Source: Diadema setosum (taxonomy: Eukaryota; Echinodermata; Echinoidea; Diadematoida; Diadematidae). From it: 64,000 nucleotides of DNA. The notes beneath the pieces were generated by a model, which was not told where the DNA came from, did no database searches, and saw nothing but the letters and a program-made list of their open reading frames with translations. Made by a program: the position numbers and the translations under genes. This document shows, in pieces, positions 1 to 12,500 of this stretch (positions within the stretch are counted from its first letter, which is position 1; every line of letters starts with the position of its first letter). The stretch covers positions 21,076,650-21,140,649 of the forward strand of contig CM067069.1 in the NCBI GenBank assembly GCA_033980235.1, given 5' to 3'.

Positions 1-50
1 TGTAGATCAGCAGTTGCAATCTTCAGAATATGATTGAACAGAGGGTGACA
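1..50. repeat. Fragment of hairpin repeat family
   Basis: The first bases (gatcagcagttgcaatc) match an arm of hairpin elements at 19985-20390 and 40515-40700. The element is cut by the window edge. Confidence 0.5.
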
Positions 51-314
51 ATATATTAAAAAAAAAAAAATCAGCCAATGCTTGTATCAGTTGAATAGTT
101 GTTTAAAGTGACTCATATTTGTACAAATTAATATTTCACAGGCCAGGCTATCTCTCTCCGTATGACTCCCCCCTCCCCCTTTTCTCTATCTAATTCTGCT
201 CCTCTTTCTTATTTGCTTTCTGCCTTTTAATCTAGATTAGAAAAGTCCATCATTGCAGTAAAAACAAAACAAAATACCGGAAGTACCATTATGGTCATTT
301 TTTTTTTCCTCCAG

Positions 315-516
315 GGATATTACAAAAGGACCAAGGAGTATGTCAAGATCGTGAAGAGGAACGTGACTGGCTGCTTTCAGGTACCCATGGTGCACTCCAC
401 CTACCTCATTGACCTGCGCCACAAGGCCACAGACGATCTGACCTACAAGCCATTGCCGGACTTCAAACTGGACTTGGACGATATGCTGACATTTGCACAC
501 TCTGCGAGGGCTGCAG
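315..516 (+). CDS. COLGALT: COLGALT exon (first visible)
   Basis: The acceptor is a T-rich tract ending cctccag and the donor is GCAG|GTGGGA. The exon starts in phase 0 with GYYKRTKEYVKIVKRN and ends after the first base of a Gly codon. It carries the NVTG sequon and the conserved segment MVHSTYLIDLRHKATDDLTY, which belongs to the N-terminal half of the family. Confidence 0.93.
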
Positions 517-3500
517 GTGGGAGTTTTAGCAAACAGACTTTACTTGCTGCCTCGACCAGCCAGTTTTCTGTGCTGTAGATATTTTGTTCTCATTGATGTC
601 CTCTCATTCTCTCTGATATTTGATGTATGCTACAATATGCTACAATCATGCAGCAGTGTGTTGCTAAATGGATGCCAAAGAAAGAAATTAGAAATTATGA
701 GTTTGGGAGGGTATGCATTGAGGAAATAAGGTCAATTGTGGAGCAAAAGGAAAGACAGAAACAAAAAATGGTGTGTGATTCTGTAAAATTGATTTGAATT
801 TAGAAAACTGGGGGAAAAAAGTACTGATAGTGGAAGGGACAGGAGAAATGAGTTCGTAGCCAGGAGAAAAGAAGAAAAATTGGGAAAAATTATTATTATT
901 ATTATTATTATTACTATTATTTATAATGCGCTTTTCCCACAAGGCCCAAAGCGCTTACAATCAATTCAAAACATGTACGACAGTATGTGTAATTGGATAA
1001 ATGTTATATATACAGCTACGAACTAGTTGCTACTGAAAAGATGTGTTTTCAAGGCTTTTTTGAACACACTGACTGATGGAGACTGTCTAACGGTAAGTGG
1101 TAAATTGTTCCAGTGCTTTGAAGCAGACACAGTAAATGTCCTATCACCGGCTAAGGTGCGAGTAACAGAGTATGTGAGACGAAGCGGATCACTAGATGAC
1201 CTCAAATTTCTAGTAGGTGTATATAAAGTCAAACAGGCGTCTAAATATTTCGGAGCTTGATCGTTAAGGATTTTATAAACAAACAAAACTAATTTGAAAA
1301 TTATCCGTTGCTTCAAAGGAAGCCAGTGCAACGACTTCAGAAGTGGCTGAGATGGGTAGTCCCTAGAAACCTGAAACACTAATCGGGCTGCCCAATTTTG
1401 AAGTCGCTGCACACGATCCAGTTGAGTTGAAGGAATGGAAGAGAGAAGCCCGTTACAATAATCTATACGGGATAGAACTAAAGAACGCACTGCGTTATGA
1501 CATGCAGATTGATCAATAAATCTCCTGATCCTAGCAATATTTCTTAAATAAAACGTAACAGTACTACAAATTTGAGAAATATGTTGAGACATTGACATTC
1601 GACGATCAAAAATAACACCAAGATTTCTTATTGTTTCTGAGGGGCTAATTAGTGTACAACCAACATTGAGCTGAATGTTTGAAAGACCGCGCAGATTGTG
1701 GGCTGAAGCTGCCACAAAAAACTCAGTCTTCGAATCATTCAGTTTCAACTTATTTGCTACCATCCATTTCTTAATATCTAAAATACACATTTGAAGTTTA
1801 GTGATGGCATTAAAAGAAGCTCCTGGAGTCTTCGGGTCATAAGAAATATATAACTGTATATCATCAGCATAAAGATGGTAATTAACATCATAATGTTGGG
1901 CTATCTCGCCAACTGGAAGAGTATAAATTGAGTATCCTATGGGTCCTACAATTGATCCCTGGGGAAGTCCAAACTCCAACACAGTGGGGTTTGACAAATT
2001 ACCGGCAATGTCAACTTGAGAAGACCATCCCAAAAGGTATGACTGAAACCAGGACAAAACTGTTGACCTAACACCTGTTCGTTTATATAAACGGGAAAGA
2101 AAAATTTGATGATCAATCGTGTCAAATGCAGCTGACAGATCTAAAAGAACAGCAAAAACAACCTTGTTTGAATCAATGGCAAACATAATATCATTTTTCA
2201 CTTTTACTAAAGCTGACTCAGTACTGTGCCGAGACCTGTAAGCAGATTGAAAAGAATCAAAAAGATTGTTAGACTCAATGTGATGAACTAACTGTTTACA
2301 AACTGCTTTCTCAATAAGTTTACCTAGAAATGTTAAATTTGACACTGGTCTATAATTCTTAAGTTCGTTTTGGTCCAGGCTGGGTTTCTTCAAAAGTGGT
2401 TTTACTATTGCCGAGTGTGCTCCTTTGGGAAAAACACCTGTGGAAAGAGATTGATTGACTATGTTTGTAAGCAATGGTAATACATGATTGAGGTTCTCTT
2501 TCAGGAGCCATGTTGGAATGGGATCAAGTTGACAAGATTTAGTAGCAGATGACATAATGATTCTGGATAAATCTGATTGTGTAAGCAACTGAAAATTCTC
2601 AAAAAGAGGAATATTTACGTAAAAATACAGAGCAGAGCGGCATTGAATGACAGCGTGACTTACCTAAGGATGGGTTGCCTGTTTGATTTAATTAGGAAGA
2701 CAGGCAGCATGTTACATAATGTGTGATGCCGAAGTAAGTGTCACAGTAACAAATTAGTGTAGTGCTTCTTACAGCAACTAGCATGCAGTGTGGATATTTA
2801 CTTTGCAAGGGCCTTTCCTGTTTATACATGTTTGCAAAATGAGCAACCTGAACAACAGACAAAATGTTAGTGTGACAAGATTAGTTTGCTTTTTGATGAG
2901 CAGTGAACCTCTTGGTATGAAAACACTAACTTATGCTTGAATAATTGAAGGGCTTCAAAGACAAGGAGAAAAGATGATTCAATGGGTCTTGGAATGTGTT
3001 AGGTGTTTTGCTATGTTAGTGCATAAATCAACTAATATTAGGCATTCTGAAGCCCCAAGTTATTGATGAAATAGATATTAACTTAAAAAAAAAAAGCACC
3101 CAAACTGACCAGGTTTATTAAAGGATCAGCAGCCCAGCATAAATGTTTCTAATAAAGATCATAGAAAATAACAAATGCGAGAGCTTCAAACGTAAACTTT
3201 GGGGCCTGGGTGGGGGGGGGGGGGGGGGGGCAAAGCCTTGTAGACTAGCACATTTAGAATGCAGGACTATGTGGATTAGGGGCCATGCTGACAATGTGAG
3301 TAGCTGACAATGTGAGTACTGTGGATTTGAAAATGGTAACAGAGTTTTGTTTCCTGGGACAGTGTTGCTTACGTGAATGTGAGCTTCAATACATGTCTAC
3401 CTCAACTTTTAATGACATCCTCTGTCACCAAATAAAGATAGACTCCATGTGTGTGGATGTCTGTGTCCAAAGCTACACCTGGACAAGCCACCCACTGTGT

Positions 3501-6500
3501 GTAAGGCTTCAGTCTGCTGTGATTACAGGACTTAATATGCTTTTCTTGTATTTTGAAGTGAAGTAATGAATTATTACTGCACATGCTGTCTATATCGGGC
3601 ACATTTCACTTGTTCCAACTCCAAGGGGTACCGGTACAGATACCAACGCATCGAATCTGTTCAGTGTATAATCATCATGATCTCTGCACCTGCAGTAGAC
3701 TAGTTGCCTGTCATGATGTTCAAATACATTGCTGTCTGATGTACATAGTACACCTTGTTGCTGTTATAACAGGTGTTAGTATAAAAATATGTGATAGGAA
3801 ATTTCCTGTCACAGCCATATGGACATTTGATTGTATCAGGGGATTTGTGTTTGCTTGTCTGCGGTCTAGTCTACCAAAAGGAAACAATTGCTGAAGTCCT
3901 AAACCGCCTTGACTATCATTTCCACTCACTCACTCTCATGCAGGAGATTCCCATGACAAATATAGCTCCTACGAGATTGTAGCTCAGACCATTGAAGCAA
4001 CTATCTTTCTCAGAGATAAAATTTTGTTAGGATGTTATTTTTGTCAATCGTGCCAGTCAATCGTGCCAGTCAAAAAACTAGAAAAAAGAAAGAATCTCAT
4101 ATTTGACAACACATCAAAATATTGCCGTCCTGTTTTGTGAGTATAAGTAGGAGAGCAATGTATAACCGTATGCAACATGAGCAGGCAGCAGCTGCACCAG
4201 ATGAAAAGCCTACTTGGTGCACATGCACACCTGCGTGGTATGCTGAGCGCATGTAAGCAGTAGGCCTATCAGATGATATTTTCATTCCTGATTGCAAATT
4301 CAACTACCGGTTTATAGTAACCTCGTCTACAGCCACTATGTCTATTTTCCAACTGGTCTACTGGCACATCGTCTATTACCGCTTAGTCTAATACCCATTT
4401 GGTCTACAACTCGTTTTGTCCAGTACCCATATTGTCTAATTGTCACTTTGTCCACTACCTGTATTGTCTAATACCCAACTCGTCTAAGGAGCATTTCGTC
4501 TACAAAACAATTGATCTAATAGCCAAATCGTCTACACTCACAATGTCTAATTGCCATGTCGTCTAATATCTATTTTGTCTATTACTAGTTAGTCTACTCC
4601 CACCTCGTCTACAAGTCAGTTAGTCTACATTCACTTTGTCTAGTTATCATATCGTCCAACCCTCAGTTTGTCCATACCCAATATGGTCTACTCCCAACTC
4701 GTCTACTCCCAACTCGTCTACTCCTAACTGGTCTACTCCCAACTCGTCTACTCCCAACTCGTCTACTCCCAATTGGTCTACTCCCAACTCGTCTACTCCT
4801 AATTTGTCTACTCCCAACTCGTCTACTCCCATCTCGTCTACTCCCAATTGGTCTACTCCAAACTCGTCTACTCCCAACTCGTCTACTCCCAATTGGTGTA
4901 CTCCCAATTGGTGTACTCCCAACTGGTCTACTACCAACTGGTCTACTACCAACTGGTCTACTACCAACTGGTCTACTCCCAACTGGTCTACTTCCAACTG
5001 GCCACTCCCAACTCGTCTACTCCCAATTGGTCTATACTCGTCTATACCCAATTGGTGTACTCCCAACTGATATAGTTTCACTCTCAACAATTTACCCAAA
5101 CTGATCATTTTATTGAATATACCACTTTGTCTAGTGTCCAGTCCGTCTCACTGTCATGAACTATTCATATTAAACCCTGCCCTTGATTAGCACAAAAATC
5201 AATATTAGACTATTCTAGTTGTTACGATGTGGGCGTGTAGTTGGATGGATTGACACCGGATGCTCGCGTATACTAGTACTGTGCTCCGTTTGTGTGAGAC
5301 ATACTAATCAATGGTGAGACATGACTATCCAGTCTACATTCTGTCCGTAAAATAACAAAACAATGATAAACTAGCTCAGTTACAATCCTCCATCACAAAC
5401 GAATTGTCAGTCATACGAAACAGAACTACATTTCGACCGACCACCCCAGTCCACCCGTACCTCCGTGCGCATGCATGCAGCGATGTTGGCGGGATCGCGA
5501 ATGAGGAATTATTGAGTAATTTGATTTCCATCGCGTTAGTTTGTACACTAGTGAAGGTACTAACGATCCGCGCGAAGTGGGCGTGTAGTTGGATGGATTG
5601 ACACGGGATGCTCGCGTATACTAGTACTGTGTTCCGTTTGTGTGTGTGTGTGTGTGTGTGTATGTGTGTGTGTGTGTGTGTGTGTGTTGTGTGTGTGTGT
5701 GTGTGTGTGTGTTTACGTTTACATGTATGTAGTGCTGGGATGTGGTTACTGAGAGAGATGCAGTAGGTTGTTGTCCAGTGGCCGGGGTGACCTCTTTGTT
5801 TCAGTAACCTTCGAGAGAGTGTGGCCCATAAGACGCAATGTTCAGATCATTCTACTGATTCACAAAATTAGCAATTTACCAATATCCTTTAGCGAAAGAC
5901 TGTTATCACACGATGGCAAGGTGCGGTATTTGAATGCTGATTTGTAATTGCTTGATTGTAATTACTAGCAGACAATAGTAGACCAGTTGGGTGTAGACTA
6001 TTTGGGAGTAGACAAGTTGGGAGTAGATGAGTTGGGAGTAGACCAATGGGGAGTAGACCAATTGGGTGTAGACCAATTGGGAGTAGACGAGTTGGGAGTA
6101 GACCAATTGGGAGTAGACCAATTGGGAGTAGACGAGTTGGGAGTAGACGAGTTGGGAGTAGACCAGTTGGGATTAGACCAAATGGGAGTAGACCAGTTGG
6201 CAGTAGACTAGTTGGCAGTAGACTGACTGGTTATTAGACTAATTGACTATTAGACAATGAGTTGTAGACCAATTGGCTATTAGACAAAATGAGCTATAGA
6301 CTATTCTATTCATAGACCTTATGATTACTAGACGAAATGGTCAATAGACATAATGGGTGTTAGACGAAATATGACTTAGACAAATTGGACATTAGATAAA
6401 ATGGGTAGTAGACGAAACGACAATTAGACTAATTGGCATATAGACAAAATGGTTGGTAGACGAGTTGGTAGTAGACGAAGTGGGTTTAGACGAGATGGCA

Positions 6501-9500
6501 TTAGACTAGGTGGACAGTGGACAGGGTGGGTTTAGACGAGGTGCCAATTTACCCAACTACCCACTACATTGTCTTACAACTCTCTGTAAAATGTGCCTGT
6601 GAAATATTCATTGGTATCATTATTAAATGACCACCATCCGTAGTCAGAATTCATCAAACTATGATTTGTCTGAACATGTGATAGCAGTATGTATGCAGAA
6701 AATCACTCATGAACATTTCCGTGGTGAAATGTTTGTTTGTGTTTTAAACAGATGTTGTTATGCTTCATCTGCCAAACCATTCAAACTAGCTTTATTTTGC
6801 AACATCTGTACTCCTCACACAGCTGATCTTACTGGTTATATCATACTATCGGTAGTGTAAAAAATGGCAACCAATATCAAATGCATGTCAATTGCATGGA
6901 AGGAGAGCATTAGTGACTGTCATGCCCTTAAATTTCTTGGCTAATATTCTAGAATACATCTTGCTCATAACATTATCATGATTTCTGAGTTGTCTGATAA
7001 TGATATGAGCACAACACAGAGCACACATGAAAAAAATAGTGTAGTTTGGACAGTGAAATGTCATACTGAGGTAAAATTGCTGTAATTCAGTTTTCAATGT
7101 TGAGTGCATTTTTTTTATATTTGACAAATGGGTGTGATGTTGAATTGTAAACCATCCCAGTAAAGGCCATTTGTAAAAACAAAAAACCCTGATATGATAT
7201 GTTTTCTTTCACAAAAACATGATTTTTTCCCTAATTTGTGCTTTCCCAACTTTTCTTGGGTCTTTGTAAATGTCCTTCCTTCTTTGAATGGGAAAAATGA
7301 CTTCTCGCATTGAGTGAGTGGTGACAGGTTTGAAACCTACCAGATTTAGACCCTGTCTGTCTGACACCAACCCATCCTGCCCACAAACCTTGACCCTGAC
7401 TGATGTTAAGAATGTGTCTGCATGGAGCAAAACAGCATCCTCAATGTCTAAGGCCCTGGGAGGCAGTAGCCTTTTGTCAAGGCCCTCTTGCTTTATGATG
7501 GCTATAACGTGCAAGCAAAGCAAGCCCAGCCAAGTGTGACAGAGCATGGGCTTTTTTGAGACCTGCTCCACACATTATTAATAGGGAGTTTTCGATTGGG
7601 TGAACGAGAAGGACGTGCCGCCGAGCGCAACCGTACGTCAAGGCGTCACGTCTGTACGTTGACCCGCTGCTAAAACACATTTCGATTTCGGGCGCCGGCG
7701 TCACGTCTCGTGGCGTGTGCAGGAGGCAACCAGGCCCTGTGCTTTGCGTGCATATAAGCGGAATTTGTGACTCGTTTCTGTACTTGTAATATTCATTTTG
7801 TCTTTGACTAGATGCGTATCCTGGGAGGAATTATGTGGATTTTAAAACATGATGCATGGTAAGACTACTAGGCGAATGCACTGCCGCACTAGCTAGGCCA
7901 AGGAGCACCAAAATCTGTTTGCGTACAGCATTACGTGTAAATGCATGTGTGGGACTACGGTAGGCAGTTGCAAAGTGCGAAACAGTGAAAACGGGCAAAT
8001 AAAGTAGGTACCAGAGGCTGTAGTTTGTATGTCAGCGCTGCTGCTGTGACGTATCAAGATCATAAGCTTTCATGTAATTAGAATATGAATATTCTCTCGA
8101 AAGAAAAAGGAAAACAGGTGAACTGAGCACGGATTTCCCGAGAGTTATCGTGCTCATTCGCACGATACCCGAGAAGAGTGTGACGTCATATCAAGGGTGG
8201 GTTGAGCGCGGCGCAACCGATTTGGGTGGACGGTGATAACCGGGGTAAACGCGTTCGAAATTTGTGCGATGAGCCGAGGGTCGACACTCGCGCATGCGCA
8301 GTACGTAAAAACTACGTCATAACAGGGTGACGCCTGGCTCAACGTGCAAATCGAAAAGTCCCTAATCATGGCACATGAACCCTACTGAGTGGTCAACTAA
8401 TGGAATGGCGCGCTCCCTACAGCCTCAGTCTTTGCATGCATCACTGACCACCAGTGGAGGTCTATGGCATGCATTTGCCATCATATGCAAATCGGTTTCA
8501 AGTAGACAGACACACAGATTGGTCGATTTTTGCTCCTCAAATTGGGAAGCAATAGTCAGTAATTCAAAGGGCTAACATAAGGATGCGAATCAGATCTCAA
8601 AAGGCCCTCGTGCTGTCCAGTTCAGCTGAACTTGCTTCGATTGCCCCCATTCCCTCATGACTGTACAGTGAGAGGGTCTTGGCAAAAGGCTAGGGAAGCA
8701 ATGTCTCTATTCCACCATAGCTCTTCCACCGTCTCTCTGGCAGTAGAAATCTGAAGTGTCATATCCATGGAGCAGTTGCTCTTGGTGAAGTTGAAGTGTG
8801 CGATGATACACAGAAAAAAAAAAATATGTACTGGTTTATAAACTGGAGTACAGTGATATCTCTGTTTGCTGTTGTGATTATTGTACAGATGGTGTAAAGA
8901 TGTCAGCAGAGATCATCCAGAAATACGAAGATTTATGTCAGACGAGAGTTACACTGGGAAAATTGATTATGGCATCACTTTCGGTAATCCTCAGAGAACC
9001 AGGGCAGGTATTACCACTGATATGCCATGTAAACAAGATTCAATCCATGGTGTGACCATGGACCTTGTAGGTCCATGGTGTGACTGAAGACTGATTGGCA
9101 ATTAGGCCTAAAACATGCTGAACTTGAATGGAATGTCTGAATATAGATTCATAAGTGCATGAACAAACTGTATTTAATCTTCACTATTTTGTGATATCCA
9201 TAGCAATGTGGTCACCAGAGATAGAGGGGGGCTGTATACCATTTCAATATGATCACCATGAAATTCCTCCAGGATCAAGGCAGGCATGTCTGTATGCTAA
9301 TTTCATCAGTGCTTATAAGTTTTTGGCTGATAAGAAATTTCACCTGCTGTTGATATGATGGAAGACATGACTGTGGGAATATTCTGACCCTTGAAATATC
9401 ATCTCGTGTTATTTCTAGTTTTATCAGATCTTCTGACATTTATAGTGAGAACATCATTAGTAAGATTACAACTACATCTGTGTGATCTGTATTGAATGTT

Positions 9501-12500
9501 ACTGTTCATGCAATCTACTATGCAGTCTAACTACCAGGGTATGTTACTATAGCCAGAATGCTGAGCTCATGCCATGACTGTAATCAAAGGCTTGCTCATT
9601 GGTTGCAGCACTAGCAAGTGTAAGAATGCAATTTCCTCATGAAAGCCAGACAAGTGCAAATGTAGCTGAACCCTAAAGTTAACCCCATAATGTGGAGTTC
9701 ATGAATGAAGCTAATGGCACAACGGACTGTGATGTGACCTTGCTGTGTGTTCCTGTCAAAAGTTTGAGTGAAGAGGTACACATTAGTGTTATGGATGTTG
9801 CACATTTTCACACCATAGCAAGTGAATAGAGGCATTTGCTTAACTATTCATCAGTGCTAGAAGGGCTATAGACCTGTTTGGTTTTGGTTATCGTTCATAA
9901 ACTCTTCGATCTGCACCAGGCCCACGCCTGGCCCGCGCCTGGTGCTAGCTTCAGCAGCGCCAAAATAGCCCACTCCTGCCGCAGGCTACTTTGGCCCAAC
10001 CCATTCATAAACTCTAAATTTTATGACTTAGCTCAGCCTAGCCCGAGCCAGAGGAGTTACTGAAAGGCGTAACAGAGTCACACTTTAGTCCATATGTGTC
10101 CATAGTCACTGTCCCCACAGCCTAATGCAGTGTAAGTAGTGAGCAGTAACTGGCAAAATTTGCACTGTGTATTCTAGAGAATGTTTAGCCAATTAATGCA
10201 AAGGAGTTTGGGTGACCCAAAACACTTGTAGATCAAAACTTTCATTTCCTTTGGGTACAAAGACTAATTAGCATACATGTAGTAATGTAAGTGCAAAAAA
10301 AGGTCAGTCACTGTATTTCCTCCTAATAGCAGTAGAAGGCCGTGAGATGGCACACTTTGAAGTACATGGAACAGAAAAAAGTCCAGAGAATTAAATCAGT
10401 GGATATAAAAGCATGCATGATTAGTATCTAAATGAGATGAAATTTCAATGTACAATCAGTGGAGAAAACAAAAGTGATTGAGGCTATATGAAGTTGTGAA
10501 CTTTTTTTCATTACATACCAGCTAGTTGAGAGAGCCCAGCAGAAATTGACAACAAGAAAGTGCTTGGAGAATAGGAGACAATGTGATAATTCATTTTCAA
10601 ACGAAAAAGGGGATAGAATCTACCATTTGTGAGACATTGCAACACTTATGAGTCCCCCCAAATACACCATGAGAGTAAACTCTATTACAATCAAATTGTG
10701 ATATCATTTCTCTGCTCTTCCTGTTGATGTCATTCATCTGTTGGTCTTGATTTTCTTTTTATTGTTTAATGTAAATACTGTAAAGATTGTTGCCCTTTAA
10801 TCTTTTCTTCTTGTGTAAGTGGTGGTGGTGTTGTTGTTGGGGTCTTTTAAATATGCCAGCTATTATTTGTTGAATTAGAGCTGACAGTGAACTAGTATCT
10901 GTGCTGAAGACTCTAATCTTCCCAAGGCAAGTCTTATTTGCCATCTTAGCAGACCTCTAAATGCCAATGACATATCTGTGATGATGAATGTAGCGAGTTT
11001 GATGTTTGCTCTGATCTATCTTTGCATGTCAGCAGCCGCTGAGGCTCCAATCACCAAACCAGCTCCCCCGTCCTCTATTATGACATCACCAAGGTTCTCA
11101 GAAGGAAAAGTGCATTGCTCTCTTTTCTAAAGTCACAGCAGTAAGCAGCAATATTTCACTCTGCTGCCACATGATGATTCTTCCAGACACTAAAATGTGT
11201 TATGGCTGCAAGTTCTGGGATATGAGCTAGTCTTAGTTAAAGGGAAATTTCAGCTTGAAGTGAGAGTTGTTTTGTGGATGTCATCTATGGAAGCAAACAA
11301 AGCAAATAGGATGATAAAAGTTTGAACAAAATCAGACACAATACCAAGAATGCTAGAAAAGGATGAGTGACAGTATATATCATCTAGCATGGCATCTATG
11401 AGACATTTGGAAAAAAATCAAAGCACTTGTGTGACTGTGATTATAGGCCCTGTAATATAGGCCTATATTTTTCCAGTTAGCATGTATCTGGTTAAACTAA
11501 AGTACCGGTACTAAATTGTTATCAAGAATGAATCAGACTTCTGCCCACAAAATGTATCCTAACATGAAACCTGTGCTAAATATATTCAACAAAATTATGA
11601 AAGTCTCTGAAGAAAGGGAAAACTGGTAAAACAGGCAGGGTTTACACGAGAGTATCTCACTCACATGGCAATAACAGCTATTCAAAGTGATAGTCCTACG
11701 TGGTTTAAGAAGACCATCCAAACGTTTAATGGTTATAACTTTTTCAATACAGGCCACCATGCTAAAATCTCTGTATTTGTTTCTATTCAACTGTAATGTA
11801 TACAATTTGTTTCTATATAAATAGTTCACATTTTTCTTGCTATACATAGCAAGAAGAATGTGAACTATTTATATAGAAACAAATTGTATACATGTGCATA
11901 TTTTGTACATTTTTTTAACTTCTGTGACTGACTATTCCTCGCTTGTTGGACCATTGCCCCATCTCCACAAGAGAGGGAATGATACCAGGGCCCCATTTTA
12001 TCAAAAGATATAATCAATCTAAAACAGAAAAACTGACCACAATGAATATTATTTATTAGTGGAAAATTGAGCAGAGAAAATGGGATTCCATCGGGAATCC
12101 CATGTTCTTTGCTCAGTTTTCCACTAAAAGATATAATCGATAAATTTCCTTACCACACAGACTGCCAGAGACTTATGATAGAAATCAATGCTCTGTAGTC
12201 TTGTTGCAGAGCCTTTTTCCATGACATTTATTGCCTCAGTATGCCAAGGCAATGAATGTACTCTTAGGGAGACTTGAATGCAGGCTAGTGTTGAAATGAG
12301 AGACAGGGAGAGAAAGAGAGAGTCTGAGTGAGTCATCACCCATATTCTCTGCAGGTTGAGGTCAAAGGTTAGGGCAAAGCTGGAGAACACTTCCACATCA
12401 TCATGTTTTGTAATTCCCCAATCACACTGTGGCATAAATCTGTCAACCTCCCTGTGTAAGTCAGTAAAACTAAACACTCATATTACTCATATTTTCTCTT

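Noticed and set aside
4636..5108. Open frames with repeated STPNSSTPN / VDQLGVDE residues, and their counterparts at 5906-6237
   Set aside because: They come from a 15-bp repeat, a multiple of three, read in several frames and on both strands. No gene context exists.
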